64,000 bases of DNA from Lumbricus rubellus. Taxonomy: Eukaryota; Annelida; Clitellata; Crassiclitellata; Lumbricidae. The DNA is taken from the NCBI GenBank assembly GCA_945859605.1, contig OX243824.1, forward strand, positions 6,244,929 to 6,308,928, in the 5' to 3' direction. Position 1 is the first letter of the stretch; every line of letters begins with the position of its first letter. Below are positions 43,754 to 57,826 of the stretch, in pieces. A program made the position numbers and the translations under genes. Under the pieces are notes generated by a model, which was not told the origin of the DNA, searched no databases, and saw nothing but the letters and a program-made list of their open reading frames with translations.

Positions 43754-43973
43754 GGGGCGCGGTGGTGTAGTGGTGGCGTCGTTGCCTTGAAGCCGGAAGG
43801 TTCGAGGTTCGAATCCACCTCGCCGCTTAAGGACCTTGGGCAAGTCCTTCACTCGCAATTGCTTAGCGCTTCGGCGTAAAACTTCGATGCAGTGTCCGCT
43901 CTGCAGTCGGGAGCGCCTCTGAGTAGAGAGAGAGCTTGTAGGGGCGCTATTACAAGTGCACATACAAACAAAG
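43754..43973 (+). mobile_element. tRNA-derived SINE, copy 3
   Basis: Near full length: GGGGCGCGGTGGTGTAGTGG, GAGGTTCGAATCCACC, GACCTTGGGCAAGTCC and GGGGCGCTATTACAAG, then CATACAAACAAA. A clean target duplication was not found. Confidence 0.88.
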
Positions 43974-44754
43974 TTAACGTCGTTCCCCCGTGTTGACTGT
44001 CACTCGCTTATTTCTATTATGTGCAGTAACAAAATAGCCTCCGAATGACCCTACCATCCTATTACCTTACCCTCGTATTGCCGAAGTTAGTATTACCTTA
44101 TACCTTCGTATTAACTTACCTTCGTTTTTGTCTTGCTCTTGCAGTGTATTACATTGCCTTCCTCATATTTTTGTGCCTCAGTGAGTATTAATGCCTTGGC
44201 ATTACGCCGCATACTGCCGCACGCACGCAACTCCTTCCCGACATGTTGCAGATGGGCGGCTCCTGAGGGAATCAAGGCACGCGTGCAGCGGGTTGCCGGG
44301 GCCGTATACCTTCGTATTACCTTCCCTTCGTTTTGCCTCTTCCTATTGTTCCTTGCATTCGTGTTACCTTATAGCTTCGTTTTATTCAGTGCTTAAAATG
44401 TGGCTGGACGGTCATGGACGGTGTCCAGGCACTTATTTTTAAATCTGAACATCGCGTCCTGCCACTTATTCGGCCATCGCAACATGGAAAGGCAATGGGC
44501 GTCCAGGCACTTTTTTCTACTGGCCTTATTTTTACATCCGTCCTGCCTTACCATCAACAGTTGAAAGTTAGCGAAACCTCGCGATAACTATTATAAGACT
44601 ACAGTTTTAAAAGCTTTCACTTTAGACACCCTCATATAGTTGCATTTCGATGTTATATATCTATACGTGTCGAGCGACTTCATAATTATCTTCTATCTAA
44701 GCCGATTTGAAATAAAGTTGGCGCTCAACTGCAGACCTAAAACAATATAGAGGT
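43974..44754. other. intron e sequence without gene
   Basis: Degenerate ACCTTCGTATTACC words occur from 44050 to 44380. Two GTCCAGGCACTT repeats lie near 44421 and 44499. Nothing coding is supported. Confidence 0.45.
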
Positions 44755-45153
44755 CAGAGGCGGATCCAGAGGGGGCTTATCCGGCCATGGCCCCCCATTT
44801 AGAATTTCCATGTATCGTGGCCCCCCCATTTGGATTGAACATGCCGTGGAACAATGTATATATTGTACAATTTGCCCCCCCCCCCCTACTAAGATATACC
44901 CATGCATTGCGGCCCCCACCCCATTTGGAAATGGCATGATGACTATAAAAAAGTCATCAACTTTTTGGCGGAGAAAATGGTATTATTTTTCCGAAAATTT
45001 GGCCGGATGACTAAAAAAAAAAAGGTCATCAACTTTTTTGGGCGGATACGGAAAAAAAAGTTCCAGACCCGGAAGGACAAAAAAATTTCCCAGACCCAAG
45101 ACCAACCAAGAATTTTTGCCCCCCCCCGTCCAAAGTTTCTGTATCCGCCCTTG
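44755..45153. mobile_element. hAT-like MITE, 399 bp
   Basis: Left end CAGAGGCGGATCCAG; the right end is the inverse of CAAGGGCGGATACAG. It is flanked by a perfect 8-bp duplication ATAGAGGT (44747-44754 and 45154-45161), the hAT signature. The interior is G/C-run-rich with ATTTGGA(A/T) motifs and no transposase. Confidence 0.92.
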
Positions 45154-45161
45154 ATAGAGGT

Positions 45162-45451
45162 TCCGTTTAGGGGCCATTATTGACAACAATGAATATGATA
45201 ATGATACTAATAATTAAGATCTTATATAAATGAATGACGGTGGTGGCGATGATTGCTTACGTTTCTTCATGGACTCTTTCCGCTTCTTCTCGAATTTCTC
45301 TCTCTTTCAATTTTCACCAGTTACCATGTTTGATATCCCCCCCGACTCTATAACGCAAGGGTTCGTCTGGTTTGGAGTCGATGGTTTTTCTTCAGCCCGT
45401 TTCTCCTACTTCCTGAGTCTTCCTCTCTCCCACCCTGTCTGTCTGACTGTT
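45162..45451. other. unique-looking intron sequence
   Basis: An open frame starts at 45230 but has no domain and runs into (GT)n. It is not supported as a gene. Confidence 0.4.
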
Positions 45452-46627
<1,176 letters not shown>

Positions 46628-47053
46628 TATATATATATATAAAAATGAAACTTTCCAATAGTTCGTTATGAATATTCTCGAAAACTAACGGAAAGATTGT
46701 TTCGAAAATTTGACAAAACCTTCCATTCCAATAGAACCGTGTTGTATTATGGGTTTTTTTTTTCGAAAAAACACAATCTTTCCCACAAAAAGTGAACTTT
46801 GAATTCCGTTCGATCGCCATTTGCAAATTCAACAACATCGCTGCATTGACCCAAAACACACTGACCAGACAGACGAAGCATGAATGATGTCGCTTGCCGT
46901 GACGTCATAAGTGAGTCGAAAATTTTCCGGCCTTCACCATTCTTGGGCCGGATGGTGTGAGGGAGGAAAGGAGCGGAGGGAGGGGAGGGGGAGGGGGAGG
47001 GGAGGGGGGGGGGGGGGGGGAGCCACAGCAACGCGTGGCCGGGTACAGCTAGT
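46628..47053 (+). mobile_element. non-autonomous Helentron/Helitron-like element
   Basis: It begins in a TA run (TCTATATATATATATATAAA) and ends GCGTGGCCGGGTACAGCTAGT followed by another TATATATA run. A CTAG(T) 3' end with a GC-rich stem-forming segment just before it, set inside AT dinucleotides, is typical of Helentron-associated elements. There is no Rep/helicase coding. The left boundary is approximate. Confidence 0.6.
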
Positions 47054-47082
47054 ATATATATATATATAATATGTATTATTGT

Positions 47083-47277
47083 GTGACGCGGTGGTGTATT
47101 TGGTATGTTCGTCGCCTTGCAGCCGGAGGGGAGGGTTGCATGTTCGAATCCACCTCAAGTCGCCGCGTAGGGACCTTTCAGAGCAAGTTCTTCACTCGTA
47201 TACTTGCTTAGCGCTTTGGCGTGAAACTCCGATGTAGTGTCAGCGCTGCAGTCGGGAGCGCCTCTAAGTAGTCGCAT
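47083..47277 (+). mobile_element. tRNA-derived SINE, copy 4 (3' truncated)
   Basis: GACGCGGTGGTGTATTTGG, GCATGTTCGAATCCACC and GCAGTCGGGAGCGCCTCT match the family. The GGGGCGCTATAAC tail is missing. It starts 29 bases after the Helentron-like element. Confidence 0.8.
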
Positions 47278-48408
<1,131 letters not shown>

Positions 48409-48608
48409 NNNNNNNNNNNNNNNNNNNNNNNNNNNNNNNNNNNNNNNNNNNNNNNNNNNNNNNNNNNNNNNNNNNNNNNNNNNNNNNNNNNNNNNNNNNN
48501 NNNNNNNNNNNNNNNNNNNNNNNNNNNNNNNNNNNNNNNNNNNNNNNNNNNNNNNNNNNNNNNNNNNNNNNNNNNNNNNNNNNNNNNNNNNNNNNNNNNN
48601 NNNNNNNN
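48409..48608. other. assembly gap, 200 N
   Basis: Exactly 200 unknown bases after a (GT)n run. The round size suggests a placeholder, so true length is unknown. Confidence 0.99.
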
Positions 48609-49236
48609 CGTATGCAGAGGCTAAGAAAAATGAAGTCGCTATGCTCTTTAGGCGGACCTTGGAGTCATCGATTGATGTTTGTTGGTGGTAATAGATGTAG
48701 GTGCGCTAAATAAATGAAGAGTATTGATGATATTGTTTTGAGGTTTTAAGTTTTAACCCAATGAATCGTATGAAATGAAGGCAGGCAGACATACAAGCAA
48801 GCATACTTTACACTATTCAAACTTACATGCACACAGACAGGCATGCATAATGAGCTCAGACTGCTATACGATCAGATACACATTCGTACAGTGCTGCACA
48901 AAAGCTTTGTCTGCAGTAAGTTACATATCATATAAGTCTCCATAATGAAATTCTTGGTCTTTCTTTGCCACTTTTCCGCCCAAAACGTTTGAAAACCTAT
49001 CCTCTTCAATCGTGGTTTGGTACTGTCAGCCAGGTCGGGACTCGGAAGCGCCTCTGAGGAGTTTTACTTCGAGTGGTGCTATACAAATTCATGATTACTG
49101 TAGGCCTACAGTGTACATGCATGCATGCATTCATACAGACAGATAGACAGACATACTTACATAATTTACAGTTATATACGTAGACACTGAAACATGCAAC
49201 AGACAGATAGACAGACGGTTGAGTTTAGTTATGCAT
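48609..49236. other. intron sequence with LINE-tail-like remnants
   Basis: 48609-48720 ends GGTGCGCTAAATAAATGAAG. 48960-49090 reads like the eroded end of a LINE ORF2 (CACTTTTCCGCCCAAAACG onward) followed by GTGGTGCTATACAAATTCA. Both are too short to classify. Confidence 0.45.
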
Positions 49237-49432
49237 GTATGTGCACTTGTTATAGCTCCCCTTCAAGATTACTAACTCATAGGCGCTCCCGACTACAGCG
49301 CGGACACTGCATCGGAGTTTCGCGCCAAAGAGCACGAGCAATTGCGAGTGAAGGACTTGCCCAAGGTCCCTATGCGGCGGCTTGAGGTGGATTCAAACCT
49401 TCTAACGAACATGCCCACTACACCACCGCGTT
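49237..49432 (-). mobile_element. tRNA-derived SINE, copy 5, reverse
   Basis: Read on the minus strand: GGAACGCGGTGGTGTAGTGG, a mutated B box (GGTTTGAATCC), GGACCTTGGGCAAGTCC, GAGCGCCTATGAG and TATAACAAGTGCAC. It lies 69 bases before exon f. Confidence 0.85.
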
Positions 49433-49501
49433 CCATAGTTGATCGTGAGTATGGTTGGTGAGGCGCTGACTGATTGCTGCTGTCGTTATAATATATGACA
49501 G

Positions 49502-49649
49502 GTGGATAGTCTGCCGTTGAGTGGACTAACGACATCTGAAGCACTTGAGATCCTTCGAAAGACTGGACAGATCGTTCGTCTCCGCATTTCACCATCATCA
49601 GATGCAGACCGAAAGAAACTCCTTCTCGCTCAGAAATCACAGAATCACG
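49502..49649 (+). CDS. PATJ/MPDZ: PATJ/MPDZ exon f: end of PDZ3 and linker
   Basis: 49 codons plus one base. It reads VDSLPLSGLTTSEALEIL, then RKTGQIVRLRISPSSDADRK, completing PDZ3 (alphaB helix and beta6). It enters in phase 0 after acceptor GACAG. The donor GTCAGA leaves phase 1. A TG-rich tract begins about 55 bases after the donor. Confidence 0.92.
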
Positions 49650-50627
<978 letters not shown>

Positions 50628-50698
50628 CTTCATCTCCTAAACCTTCGGATGTTGCATCACATTGGCAGAACAGATACGGAAGTGACTACGAAATTGTG
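50628..50698 (+). CDS. PATJ/MPDZ: PATJ/MPDZ exon g: linker into PDZ4
   Basis: 71 bases giving (A)SSPKPSDVASHWQNRYGSDY then EIV. The WQ...G.DYEIVV segment precedes PDZ4 in PATJ/MPDZ. The acceptor is TTTACAG and the donor GTATGT, with exit phase 0. Confidence 0.88.
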
Positions 50699-50719
50699 GT
50701 ATGTTGTACACAGTGATGC

Positions 50720-50970
50720 TATGGTGGTGGTGCATGTGGTTGCGGTGGTGGTGGTGATGGTGGCGGCGGGGGTGGGGGTGGTGGTGGAGGTGGTGGTGGC
50801 GGTGGTAGTGGTGGTAGTGGTGGTGTTAGTGGTGGCGGTGGTAGTGGTGAAGGTAGTGGTGATGTTAGTGGTGGCGGTGGTAGTGGTGGTGTTAGTGGTG
50901 GTGGTGGTGTGGTGTTAGCGGTGGTATTGGTGGCGATGTGGTGGTGATGGTAGTAGTGTTGACTGTGGTA
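50720..50970. repeat. imperfect (GGT)n tract in intron g
   Basis: GGTGGTGGC, GGTAGTGGTGGT and GGTGATGTTAGT variants fill most of this 314-base intron, starting about 20 bases after the donor. Confidence 0.93.
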
Positions 50971-51012
50971 GTATAACTACAATTGTTCTGGTGTGTGTTT
51001 ACTGGTCACCAG

Positions 51013-51186
51013 GTGGCAGATCTGACGAAGTTCAAAGATGGCGGTGGTCTCGGCATCAGTCTCGAAGGAACGGTTGACATGGAAAGCAATCTGGAGAAGA
51101 ATCCGCGACATTTCATCGGTGCGATCAATCGAGACGGACCGATTGGAATCAACGGAAAACTGAGAACTGGAGATGAACTTCTACAG
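51013..51186 (+). CDS. PATJ/MPDZ: PATJ/MPDZ exon h: first part of PDZ4
   Basis: 58 codons, phase 0 at both ends. VADLTKFKDGGGLGISLEGT is followed by VDMESNLEKNPRHFIGAI and GPIGINGKLRTGDELLQ. GLGI is the binding loop and GKL..GDELL the usual PDZ beta3-beta4. The donor GTTTTT is weak. Confidence 0.93.
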
Positions 51187-52156
51187 GTTTTTTTATCTTA
51201 CTCTCTCGCCTTCTTCTATCGTATCATGTACTCTTCCATTTCATTGTTTTTTCTATCTTTTTTTATCCATTTGTTTCTCTTCCACCTCTTGCGACTTGTG
51301 GCTGATCGGTAACGCGCTTGCTCACGGAGCGGGCGGTTGCGGGTTTGACTCCGGGTAACGACCTTGAGCAAGCTGTTTGCGCACACGTGCCTCTGTCACC
51401 AAGCAGTATAATTTGGTACCGGCGTTATAAGCTGGGAAGTAAACGGAAAGTCCTGCAATACACTGGCCTCGTGTCCAGGACTTTGGGATTCGTCCACTGC
51501 CTGCTCAAGGGTCAAGAAAAGGAGATGAGCGCCTCCTTATGTTCCACGTGGAACTGGATGGACTTTACTTTACTTTTACCTCTTCTACCACCTTCTCTTT
51601 TGTGTCCTCTTTTTTTCCATCTCCTCTTCCAGACTCTTTTCCATCTCATCATCTTCCCTCAAATCCTCTTCACTTTTAAATTTCATCCTCTTCCATCTTC
51701 TCCTTTTCATATCATCGTCTTCAATATCCCCTTCTCCCATATCCTCCTCTTCCATATCTCCTTTTCCCATATCTTCCATTTTCTCCTCTCCCATATCCTC
51801 CTCTTCCAATCCTCAACCAAAAATATTACGCATTATGAAAGTAAACTGCATGCATTTACTATGTATGGTCTTCTACGGTTTGTGATGGAAATAGGGCTGA
51901 GAGACTCATGTCTTCCATTGTTGGTTATAAGGAGCATGGGCGCCAGTACATAGGGGCAAGAGGAGCGTTTGACCCCTTCTGGAAAACTTAAAGCTGTTAT
52001 TTAACTACATCACTTTGGTTTCTAAATTTTTTAAAAACTAATTATAATAGTATGACCAGCTGAATTATATTAATGATAATATAAATACACATAAAATGCA
52101 GCACAGAGAACTCCAGCAATTGAATCGAATCGTAAAAAGTTGTTTCTCAATTGCAG
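51187..52156. other. intron h: tRNA-like SINE piece and polypyrimidine tract
   Basis: 51297-51445 has tRNA-like A and B boxes (TGGCTGATCGGTAACGCGC, then GCGGGTTTGACTCCGGG) and GACCTTGAGCAAGCTG. It is a SINE of a second family, not a functional tRNA. 51570-51815 is TCC/TTCC-rich with CCCATATCCTCCTCTTCC-like units. The rest is AT-rich. Confidence 0.6.
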
Positions 52157-52561
52157 GCAAATGAAACTCAGTTGGCCGGCAAGTCACACGTAGAGGTCGT
52201 CAGCATTCTCAAAGATCTGCCACTGAACGTCACGCTCCACTGCGCACGTCGCTCCACTCCCGTTCAGCTCCACTACACAGCACAACAGACAAACGGACAC
52301 GCACCGTTGAACACCACAGCCTCCCCCAAACCTCTCCCTGCTGAGAGACTCGTGAAGGCGAAGTCCGACCAGACTCTGTCGGAGTCGGGGAATTCCCCGG
52401 AGGAATCTGCGACTTCTCCTTTGCTTGTGCAGAAGAAGTCGAGGTCGCTGGAACCGCTGGGAGTCGGGGGGCTGGCGATGTGGAGCAGTGAACCGGTGGT
52501 GGTGGAGTTGCAGAAGGAGAACGCGCAGAAGGGAATTGGATTCAGCATTCTAGATTATGAG
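52157..52561 (+). CDS. PATJ/MPDZ: PATJ/MPDZ exon i: end of PDZ4, linker, start of PDZ5
   Basis: 135 codons, phase 0 at both ends. ANETQLAGKSHVEVVSILKD and LPLNVTLHCARR finish PDZ4. A linker of ~70 residues rich in Ser, Pro and Thr follows. VVVELQKENAQKGIGFSILD starts PDZ5 with a GIGF loop. The acceptor TTGCAG is good; the donor GTCTCT is weak. Confidence 0.93.
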
Positions 52562-53137
52562 GTCTCTATTGGCGCGTCTTCTTCTTCGAATTTAGTGAAA
52601 TGCGGGTGACTTTGTTGAACTTTAAACTCTTGTGTCTTCTTCTTCTTTTGATCTCTGTTTTTAAACCTCCTGTCTTGTCTTTATTTGATCGCTGTTTTAA
52701 AATCTCTTGCCTTGTCTTTTCTTAGTGTCCCATGGTGACTTTTTCAGCGTCTTGTCTCGCCTTCTTTTAGTGACCTCTGGTGACTCTTTTGAGCCTCTTG
52801 TTCCGCATTCTCTTATCGGCCCTTGATGACCCAGTTAGTTTATTGGTCATTGTTTGTTTTCTGACGATCTTATTCAAGGACTTCTTAAGGCTTCTTAAGG
52901 TACATACCTCGTATGAAAATTCATTCCTGCATAATTATATACACCTACATACATGTATGTACATGTACATACATATTTCTTTGAGATTACTCTAGTGCAA
53001 AAAGGTTATTATGATTGACTTGTGAAAGGAGTTAAACAAAGACATTTACTTGGCATGAAAACCTTATTTAGATTTATTTCTTTTTAAATCTGGGTTTATT
53101 TATTTTCTAGTAAATCTGTTTATTTGTTTATCATCAG
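52562..53137. other. intron i, no feature
   Basis: Pyrimidine-rich AT sequence with TCTTGTCT words. It ends in a normal acceptor (TCATCAG). Confidence 0.6.
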
Positions 53138-53383
53138 GATCCTCTCAATCCTGGCGTTTCAATGATCATCATCCGTAGCCTGGTTCCAGGCGGAGCGGCT
53201 CAGTTGGACGGTAGACTGGTTCCAGGCGATCGACTCATCGGAGTCAACGACATCTCATTGGTCAACGCAACTCTTGATCAGGCAGTCCAGGCGCTCAGAG
53301 GGGCTCCGGTCGGTCCGGTCCAAGTCAGGATTCTAAAGCCTCTGCCTGGAGTCGACCTGGATGATGCGAGCAATCCGGATTCC
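53138..53383 (+). CDS. PATJ/MPDZ: PATJ/MPDZ exon j: rest of PDZ5
   Basis: 82 codons, phase 0 at both ends. DPLNPGVSMIIIRSLVPGGA, AQLDGRLVPGDRLIGVNDIS and QAVQALRGAPVGPVQVRI complete PDZ5. The VNDI, ALRGAP and KPLP segments are characteristic of the PATJ/MPDZ PDZ5. The donor GTAATA runs straight into an (AAT)n tract. Confidence 0.95.
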
Positions 53384-54697
53384 GTAATAATAATGATAAT
53401 CATAACAATGATCATATTAATGATAATTATTATTTAATAATGATAATGATAATAATAATAATATTAATAATAATAATAATAGTAATAATAATAATAATAA
53501 TCATAATCATAATCATAACAATAATCATAATAGTTATCATAATAATAATAATGATAATAATAAATAATGATGATAATAATACTTAATAATAATAATAGTA
53601 ATAATAATAACAATAATCACAATTTATATGGTGCAGTAACACGGCCATGCCGTTACAGAGGCGTGCAAATATTTACAGTTGCTGTAAATACTAAATACTG
53701 CTGGAGCCATTATTTTTGCTCTTTTCCGGTTAAGTTTAACCCCACCACTGTTTGCACTCCTACGGTGCCAGTCCCAAGCCTGGATAAAGGAGGAGGGCGT
53801 CGCTAATAGTCATTGTTACCACACAATGCTGTTTGGACTAAATCATACGCTTGATCTTTGCCCGTCTACTTATACTTATAGTGCGACTGCAATGCTTTAA
53901 AAAGGTGTCTGTTCTGATTAGTTCTCGTTTAAGCCGTATATCTAAAGTAAAGGAATTGACATGTTTTTATATAACTGGGTCTGTACAATTTAAAGGTGTC
54001 CAAGGAGAGTCTACCTTTGGCTAACTACGACACTGCACTCTGACAGGGTCAGTCCCAAGAATGGATGAAGGAGGAGGGCGACGCTAATGATCTTTATTAT
54101 CTCCAATGTCATTAAACTGAAACCACTACTATTTAATTGATATAATTGATGATCAAGTTATATGTGCCCCTTGATATGTGCGGGGTTTAGAGTTCTAAAT
54201 CCAATCATTCTGAATCTATGTGGGGCTCTTTCGAGATTCCTACTCAGAGGCACTCCCAGCCCACGGCAGGCTCTAAGTCACGACATCTCATTTCATGATA
54301 CATAGGCGGCCCTAATGAGCAGGACTCTGGTCCCTTCTGGGTCTTCCTGCTGTATCCCTACGTTGCTGTCTACTGTATAATTGTCATATGCCGATTGTTT
54401 GAACTAGGAGCAGTAAACGAGTTGAATTGAATTGAAAATACACTGTGTTCGGGATTGATTTTGTAGCTATGAAAATAAATAGTAAATATTCGTCGATTTT
54501 GAAAATTCAAATAACGTTTAAATCCTGACATATTTGTCTAATACTGGTGAAATTATAAAAGCTATTGATTGGCCATTTTAAAAATTGATGAATATCTACT
54601 ATTTATTTTCATATTTACAAAACAGTTCCATTTTTCCGATAGGCCTACAGTGCATAATTATGCATAATTTATTTATGTGTATTCTACTTGTTTTTAG
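53384..54697. repeat. intron j: (AAT)n, R1 copies, LINE tail and a hairpin repeat
   Basis: (AAT/AATC)n from the donor to 53622; R1 family at 53740-53830 and again at 53865-54130 (TTTAAAGGTGTCCAAGGAGA, GAAGGAGGAGGGCGACGC); reverse SINE-like piece at 54225-54275; 5'-truncated LINE tail at 54300-54450 ending GAGTTGAATTGAATTGAA; inverted repeat at 54468-54613. Confidence 0.7.
54468..54613. repeat. 146-bp inverted repeat (hairpin-like MITE)
   Basis: TATGAAAATAAATAGTAAAT at the left matches the inverse of the right end (CTACTATTTATTTTCATA). Arms of about 34 bases have few mismatches around an ~80-base centre. No target duplication is clear. Confidence 0.75.
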
Positions 54698-54967
54698 AGC
54701 CAGGGAGAACCGGTGGTGGACCAGCCGTCCCCCGCAGACGTCTTTGCCTCCCTCATGATGACCCCGTTGACCCTGCCCTCCTCCGGCGATGCCCAGTCAC
54801 CCCCGTTACCACCCCGTGGCTATGCCCACCCAGCTGTCGCGTCCCCTTCGCCTTCCCGCCCTGCCTTCTCGCCCCCGCCGGCTTACCCAAGTCCTGCCTA
54901 CCCAAAGTCTTCGCCATCCTCTGTGCAGAAGACAACTGTAGGTCAGGAGGTCAAGACAACCGTTGTG
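54698..54967 (+). CDS. PATJ/MPDZ: PATJ/MPDZ exon k: Pro/Ser-rich linker
   Basis: 90 codons, phase 0 at both ends, after TTTTTAG, with donor GTAAGC. It reads SQGEPVVDQPSPADVFASLM followed by proline-rich sequence (PPLPPRGYAHP, FSPPPAYPSPAYPKS). There is no domain; it is the disordered stretch between PDZ5 and PDZ6 and offers possible SH3 or WW binding motifs. It is assigned by phase and position as well as the open frame. Confidence 0.8.
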
Positions 54968-55793
54968 GTAAGCCCCCAAGTTTGTTTTCTTCACCCCTCA
55001 AATTAATAATAATTATTATAGATGGGTCTTGATTTATTTTCTGGTGTATAAATCATGAAGTCAGTTGCTTACTTAATGCCGTCATTATGTTTGTGTGGAA
55101 ATCAAACACTGATCTAGTTTTTAATTTTAAAAAATATAGTTGATATAGGCATGCAATGTGGATTTGTAGGTTTCTGAAAAACTTCCGGTACTGCCATTTA
55201 GTTTCCTTTTGTTGTAGTCATTTTCAGTCACTTTTATTGATTTTGTTTTCAGTCACTTTTATTGAGGTCATTGTCAGTAACCCTTTGCGCCATCCATCTC
55301 AATCACATCATTTTCTGAGCTTCTGCCAAGTTGTGATTTTCTATCACTTCTGATTCATCATTTTCATTACTAGCCTGTAATGTAGTCATTTTCAATTTTA
55401 ATAATTTTCCTTAAGATATTTTATATAGCACCCCTTCAAGGTAGGCTACTCAGCAGCACTCACGGCCCATCTTCGATTAAAATAGAACAGTTTTGAGATT
55501 TTTAAGGAGCAGAGTGGAGTGACCCTTGGGCAATAAGTCAGTGTAACAGGGAGACCATTACAGGTTGTAGAATGAACGACGCTGTTGAATAGCAGTTCAC
55601 GAATGTGGAACCAGAAACACAACATGGCCTGCCAACTGAAGGGTGGATCGATGCTGGACACCCAAGGTGGAACAACAGATAGTGGAACAACATTGACATC
55701 TGAATTTGTCATTTTCAATTAAACAGTGTTTTTCATTCACGTCTAACACTACTGAAGACGTTTAAGTAACTTAACTTACGATGTCTGTTTCAG
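54968..55793. other. intron k, no gene
   Basis: AT-rich with repeated TCATTTTCAGTCACTTTTATT words (55215-55290). A SINE-tail-like ATAGCACCCCTTCAAGG (reverse) occurs near 55424. Confidence 0.5.
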
Positions 55794-56052
55794 CCAATCA
55801 ACATAGCAACCAATGGAGTCGTTTCATCTCCCGATCCCGTGCCAAAGCGCCAGCCAATCACAAGTGACCTTAGTCCAATGACGTCATCGGCGTCGTCATC
55901 GTCACCGTCGCCTCACATCGTCTCTTCTTCGTTCGTGCCTTTTGCCGCCAAACGTGACGTCATCGAATCAACAGCAGACGACCAACATGAGTCGGACTTT
56001 GAACTCTCTGCTCCGCAGACGATAACTATCTCGTCTGTCATTGGTCAGCTCG
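55794..56052 (+). CDS. PATJ/MPDZ: PATJ/MPDZ exon l: linker and first strand of PDZ6
   Basis: 86 codons plus one base, after acceptor TTTCAG. A Ser-rich linker leads to ESDFELSAPQTITISSVIGQ, the first strand of PDZ6. The donor GTCAGT leaves phase 1, matching exon m. Confidence 0.87.
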
Positions 56053-56063
56053 GTCAGTGCTAT

Positions 56064-56485
56064 TAGGGATGTTGTTCATGGGGCCCGGCGCACATAGGGG
56101 CAAAAGGGGGGGGGGGGCACTTTCCCTTGCCCCAGAAAGTTGACTACAATGGCTACCGTTGAATAGTTGACAGGAGCTTGAATATATGAATTATGCAAGG
56201 CAGGACATGAATATTTTCATATAGGATTCTAAATATAAGTTTTTCAGTACTATAGGGATGAGATTCATGGGGCCCGCCGCACATAGGGGCAAGAGAGCAA
56301 GAGGGTGGGATGGGGGCACTTCACCCCTCAGAAAATTGATGGATGGATCCAGATTTTACAAGGGTTTATGACAACAGAGGCTGTTGCCCTCGACAAAAAT
56401 TGGTTTGGCGTAAGAGAGCAAGAGGGGGTGGTAGGGGCACTTCACCCTCAGAAAATTGATGGATGGATCCAGATTTTACAAGAGC
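56064..56485. repeat. three related CATAGGGGCAAGAG-type repeats
   Basis: GGGGCCCG(G/C)CGCACATAGG followed by GGCAA(A/G)AG and a G run occurs near 56078 and 56269. CCTCAGAAAATTGATGGATGG and GGATCCAGATTTTACAAG occur twice (from about 56323 and 56443). This is the target of the hAT-like insertion at 56494. Confidence 0.65.
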
Positions 56486-56804
56486 CTATGACACAGCGGC
56501 GCCGCCAGGATTTTATTTCTGTACGCACAACTTGCACAAAATAATATGAAGCGAACAGCGATCGATACGAGCTTATATTCAGGGGCGGATTCAGGATTTC
56601 TGGTTAGGGGGGGGCGTAAATACTACCAATCCAATCCCATATATATATATATACATATACAGTGCTTAAAGTGTAAAAAGTGCCAGGACGCTGTATTGTA
56701 GGCCTAATTGGTCGTCAGTGGCGGCGCCGAAGGCGGGAAGTTGCGAGTGCCGAAGGCACGAAGCCCATCCCGACTAGGGGGTCTGGGGGAGCGTCGTAAG
56801 CTCC

Positions 56805-57110
56805 CTCAGCGGGGTCTGGGGCGGAGCCCCAGCGACCAGCGCATTTTTGGCTGTTTCGACCTTAAATGGAGCCATTTTAGGCTCTTGTTTGCCAGCTATT
56901 TTGTGAACGACAAAGTCGCGACATTTTAAAGAATAAGTCGTTTTTCAGTGTCGCAAGCTACCAGGATAACAGTAAAAATCAAAATGTTATTATAAAAGAG
57001 AAAGGTTTTGTCTTTACAGTAAGCTCCTTCAGAGGGGTCTGGGGGGCGGAGACCCAGCGACCAGCGCATTTTTGGCTGTGTCGACCTCAAATGGAGCCAT
57101 TTTTAGGCAG
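56805..57110. repeat. two-copy block GGGGTCTGGGG...CAGCGACCAGCGCATTTTTGG
   Basis: AGCTCCCTCAGCGGGGTCTG (56799) and AGCTCCTTCAGAGGGGTCTG (57022) each lead into GCGACCAGCGCATTTTTGGC and AAATGGAGCCATTTT. The block lies inside the composite hAT-like element. Confidence 0.75.
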
Positions 57111-57698
57111 TCATATTGAACCTATATAATATATCTTTCTTTGGGCGCATAACGTATAGGTAGGATAGGATCTATAGGATTCTCTCGTGGTAATATGGAA
57201 ATTCAAACTGTCACCCAATAAATTTAGACCATGTGACAATTATATAAAAGTTTGCGCCCCTAGAAAAATTCCTGCGGACGCCCATGCTAAAGGCTTCAAA
57301 TTATTACCCCCTCCTAAACATTACCCCCCCCTGCAAACTGTAATTTGTATCAATCGTCGCATTTATTGGACTAAAAATATCAGATAAATAATCCCGCTTC
57401 TTGTTTTGGTCTGAAGATTTTCATCCGTTATCCCACTTCGTGGTTTGGTTTGTTATAAATATTTTCATCTGTAACTAAAATACTAAATCGCCGCTGAAGT
57501 TACATGGAGAAATGGCTTCGAGGCTATTATTTTTTCCGAGTAAAATATTGATAACAAACCACAGTGGGATGACGGATAAATCTATGCAAATCTAGTGTCC
57601 AGGGGTAATCTGAAACCGGTTATGGTACAAGTTACCGGGGGGGGGTGATATTTAGGAGGTGCAATTTGATACCTTTAGATCGGCATATTGCTATGCTA

Positions 57699-57826
57699 TC
57701 GTCGCCTTGAAGCCGGAATTTTTCAGGTTCGAATCCACCTCGCCGCGTAAGGACCTTGGGCAAGTCCTTCACTCACAATTGCTCAGCGCTTCGGCCGGAG
57801 TAGAGAGCTTGAAAGGGCGCTATAAC
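57699..57826 (+). mobile_element. tRNA-derived SINE, copy 6, left part
   Basis: TCGTCGCCTTGAAGCCGG, CAGGTTCGAATCCACC, GACCTTGGGCAAGTCC and GCTTGAAAGGGCGCTATAAC. It is internally shortened after CGCTTCGGC. The MITE 57827-58249 interrupts it; its tail continues at 58250-58290 (GCTATAAAAAGTGCACAT). Confidence 0.85.

Noticed and set aside
51297..51380. Functional tRNA gene
   Set aside because: A and B boxes are present but a normal cloverleaf does not close, and the sequence continues as a SINE-like element. The same applies to 24590-24650 and to the heads of the seven SINE copies.
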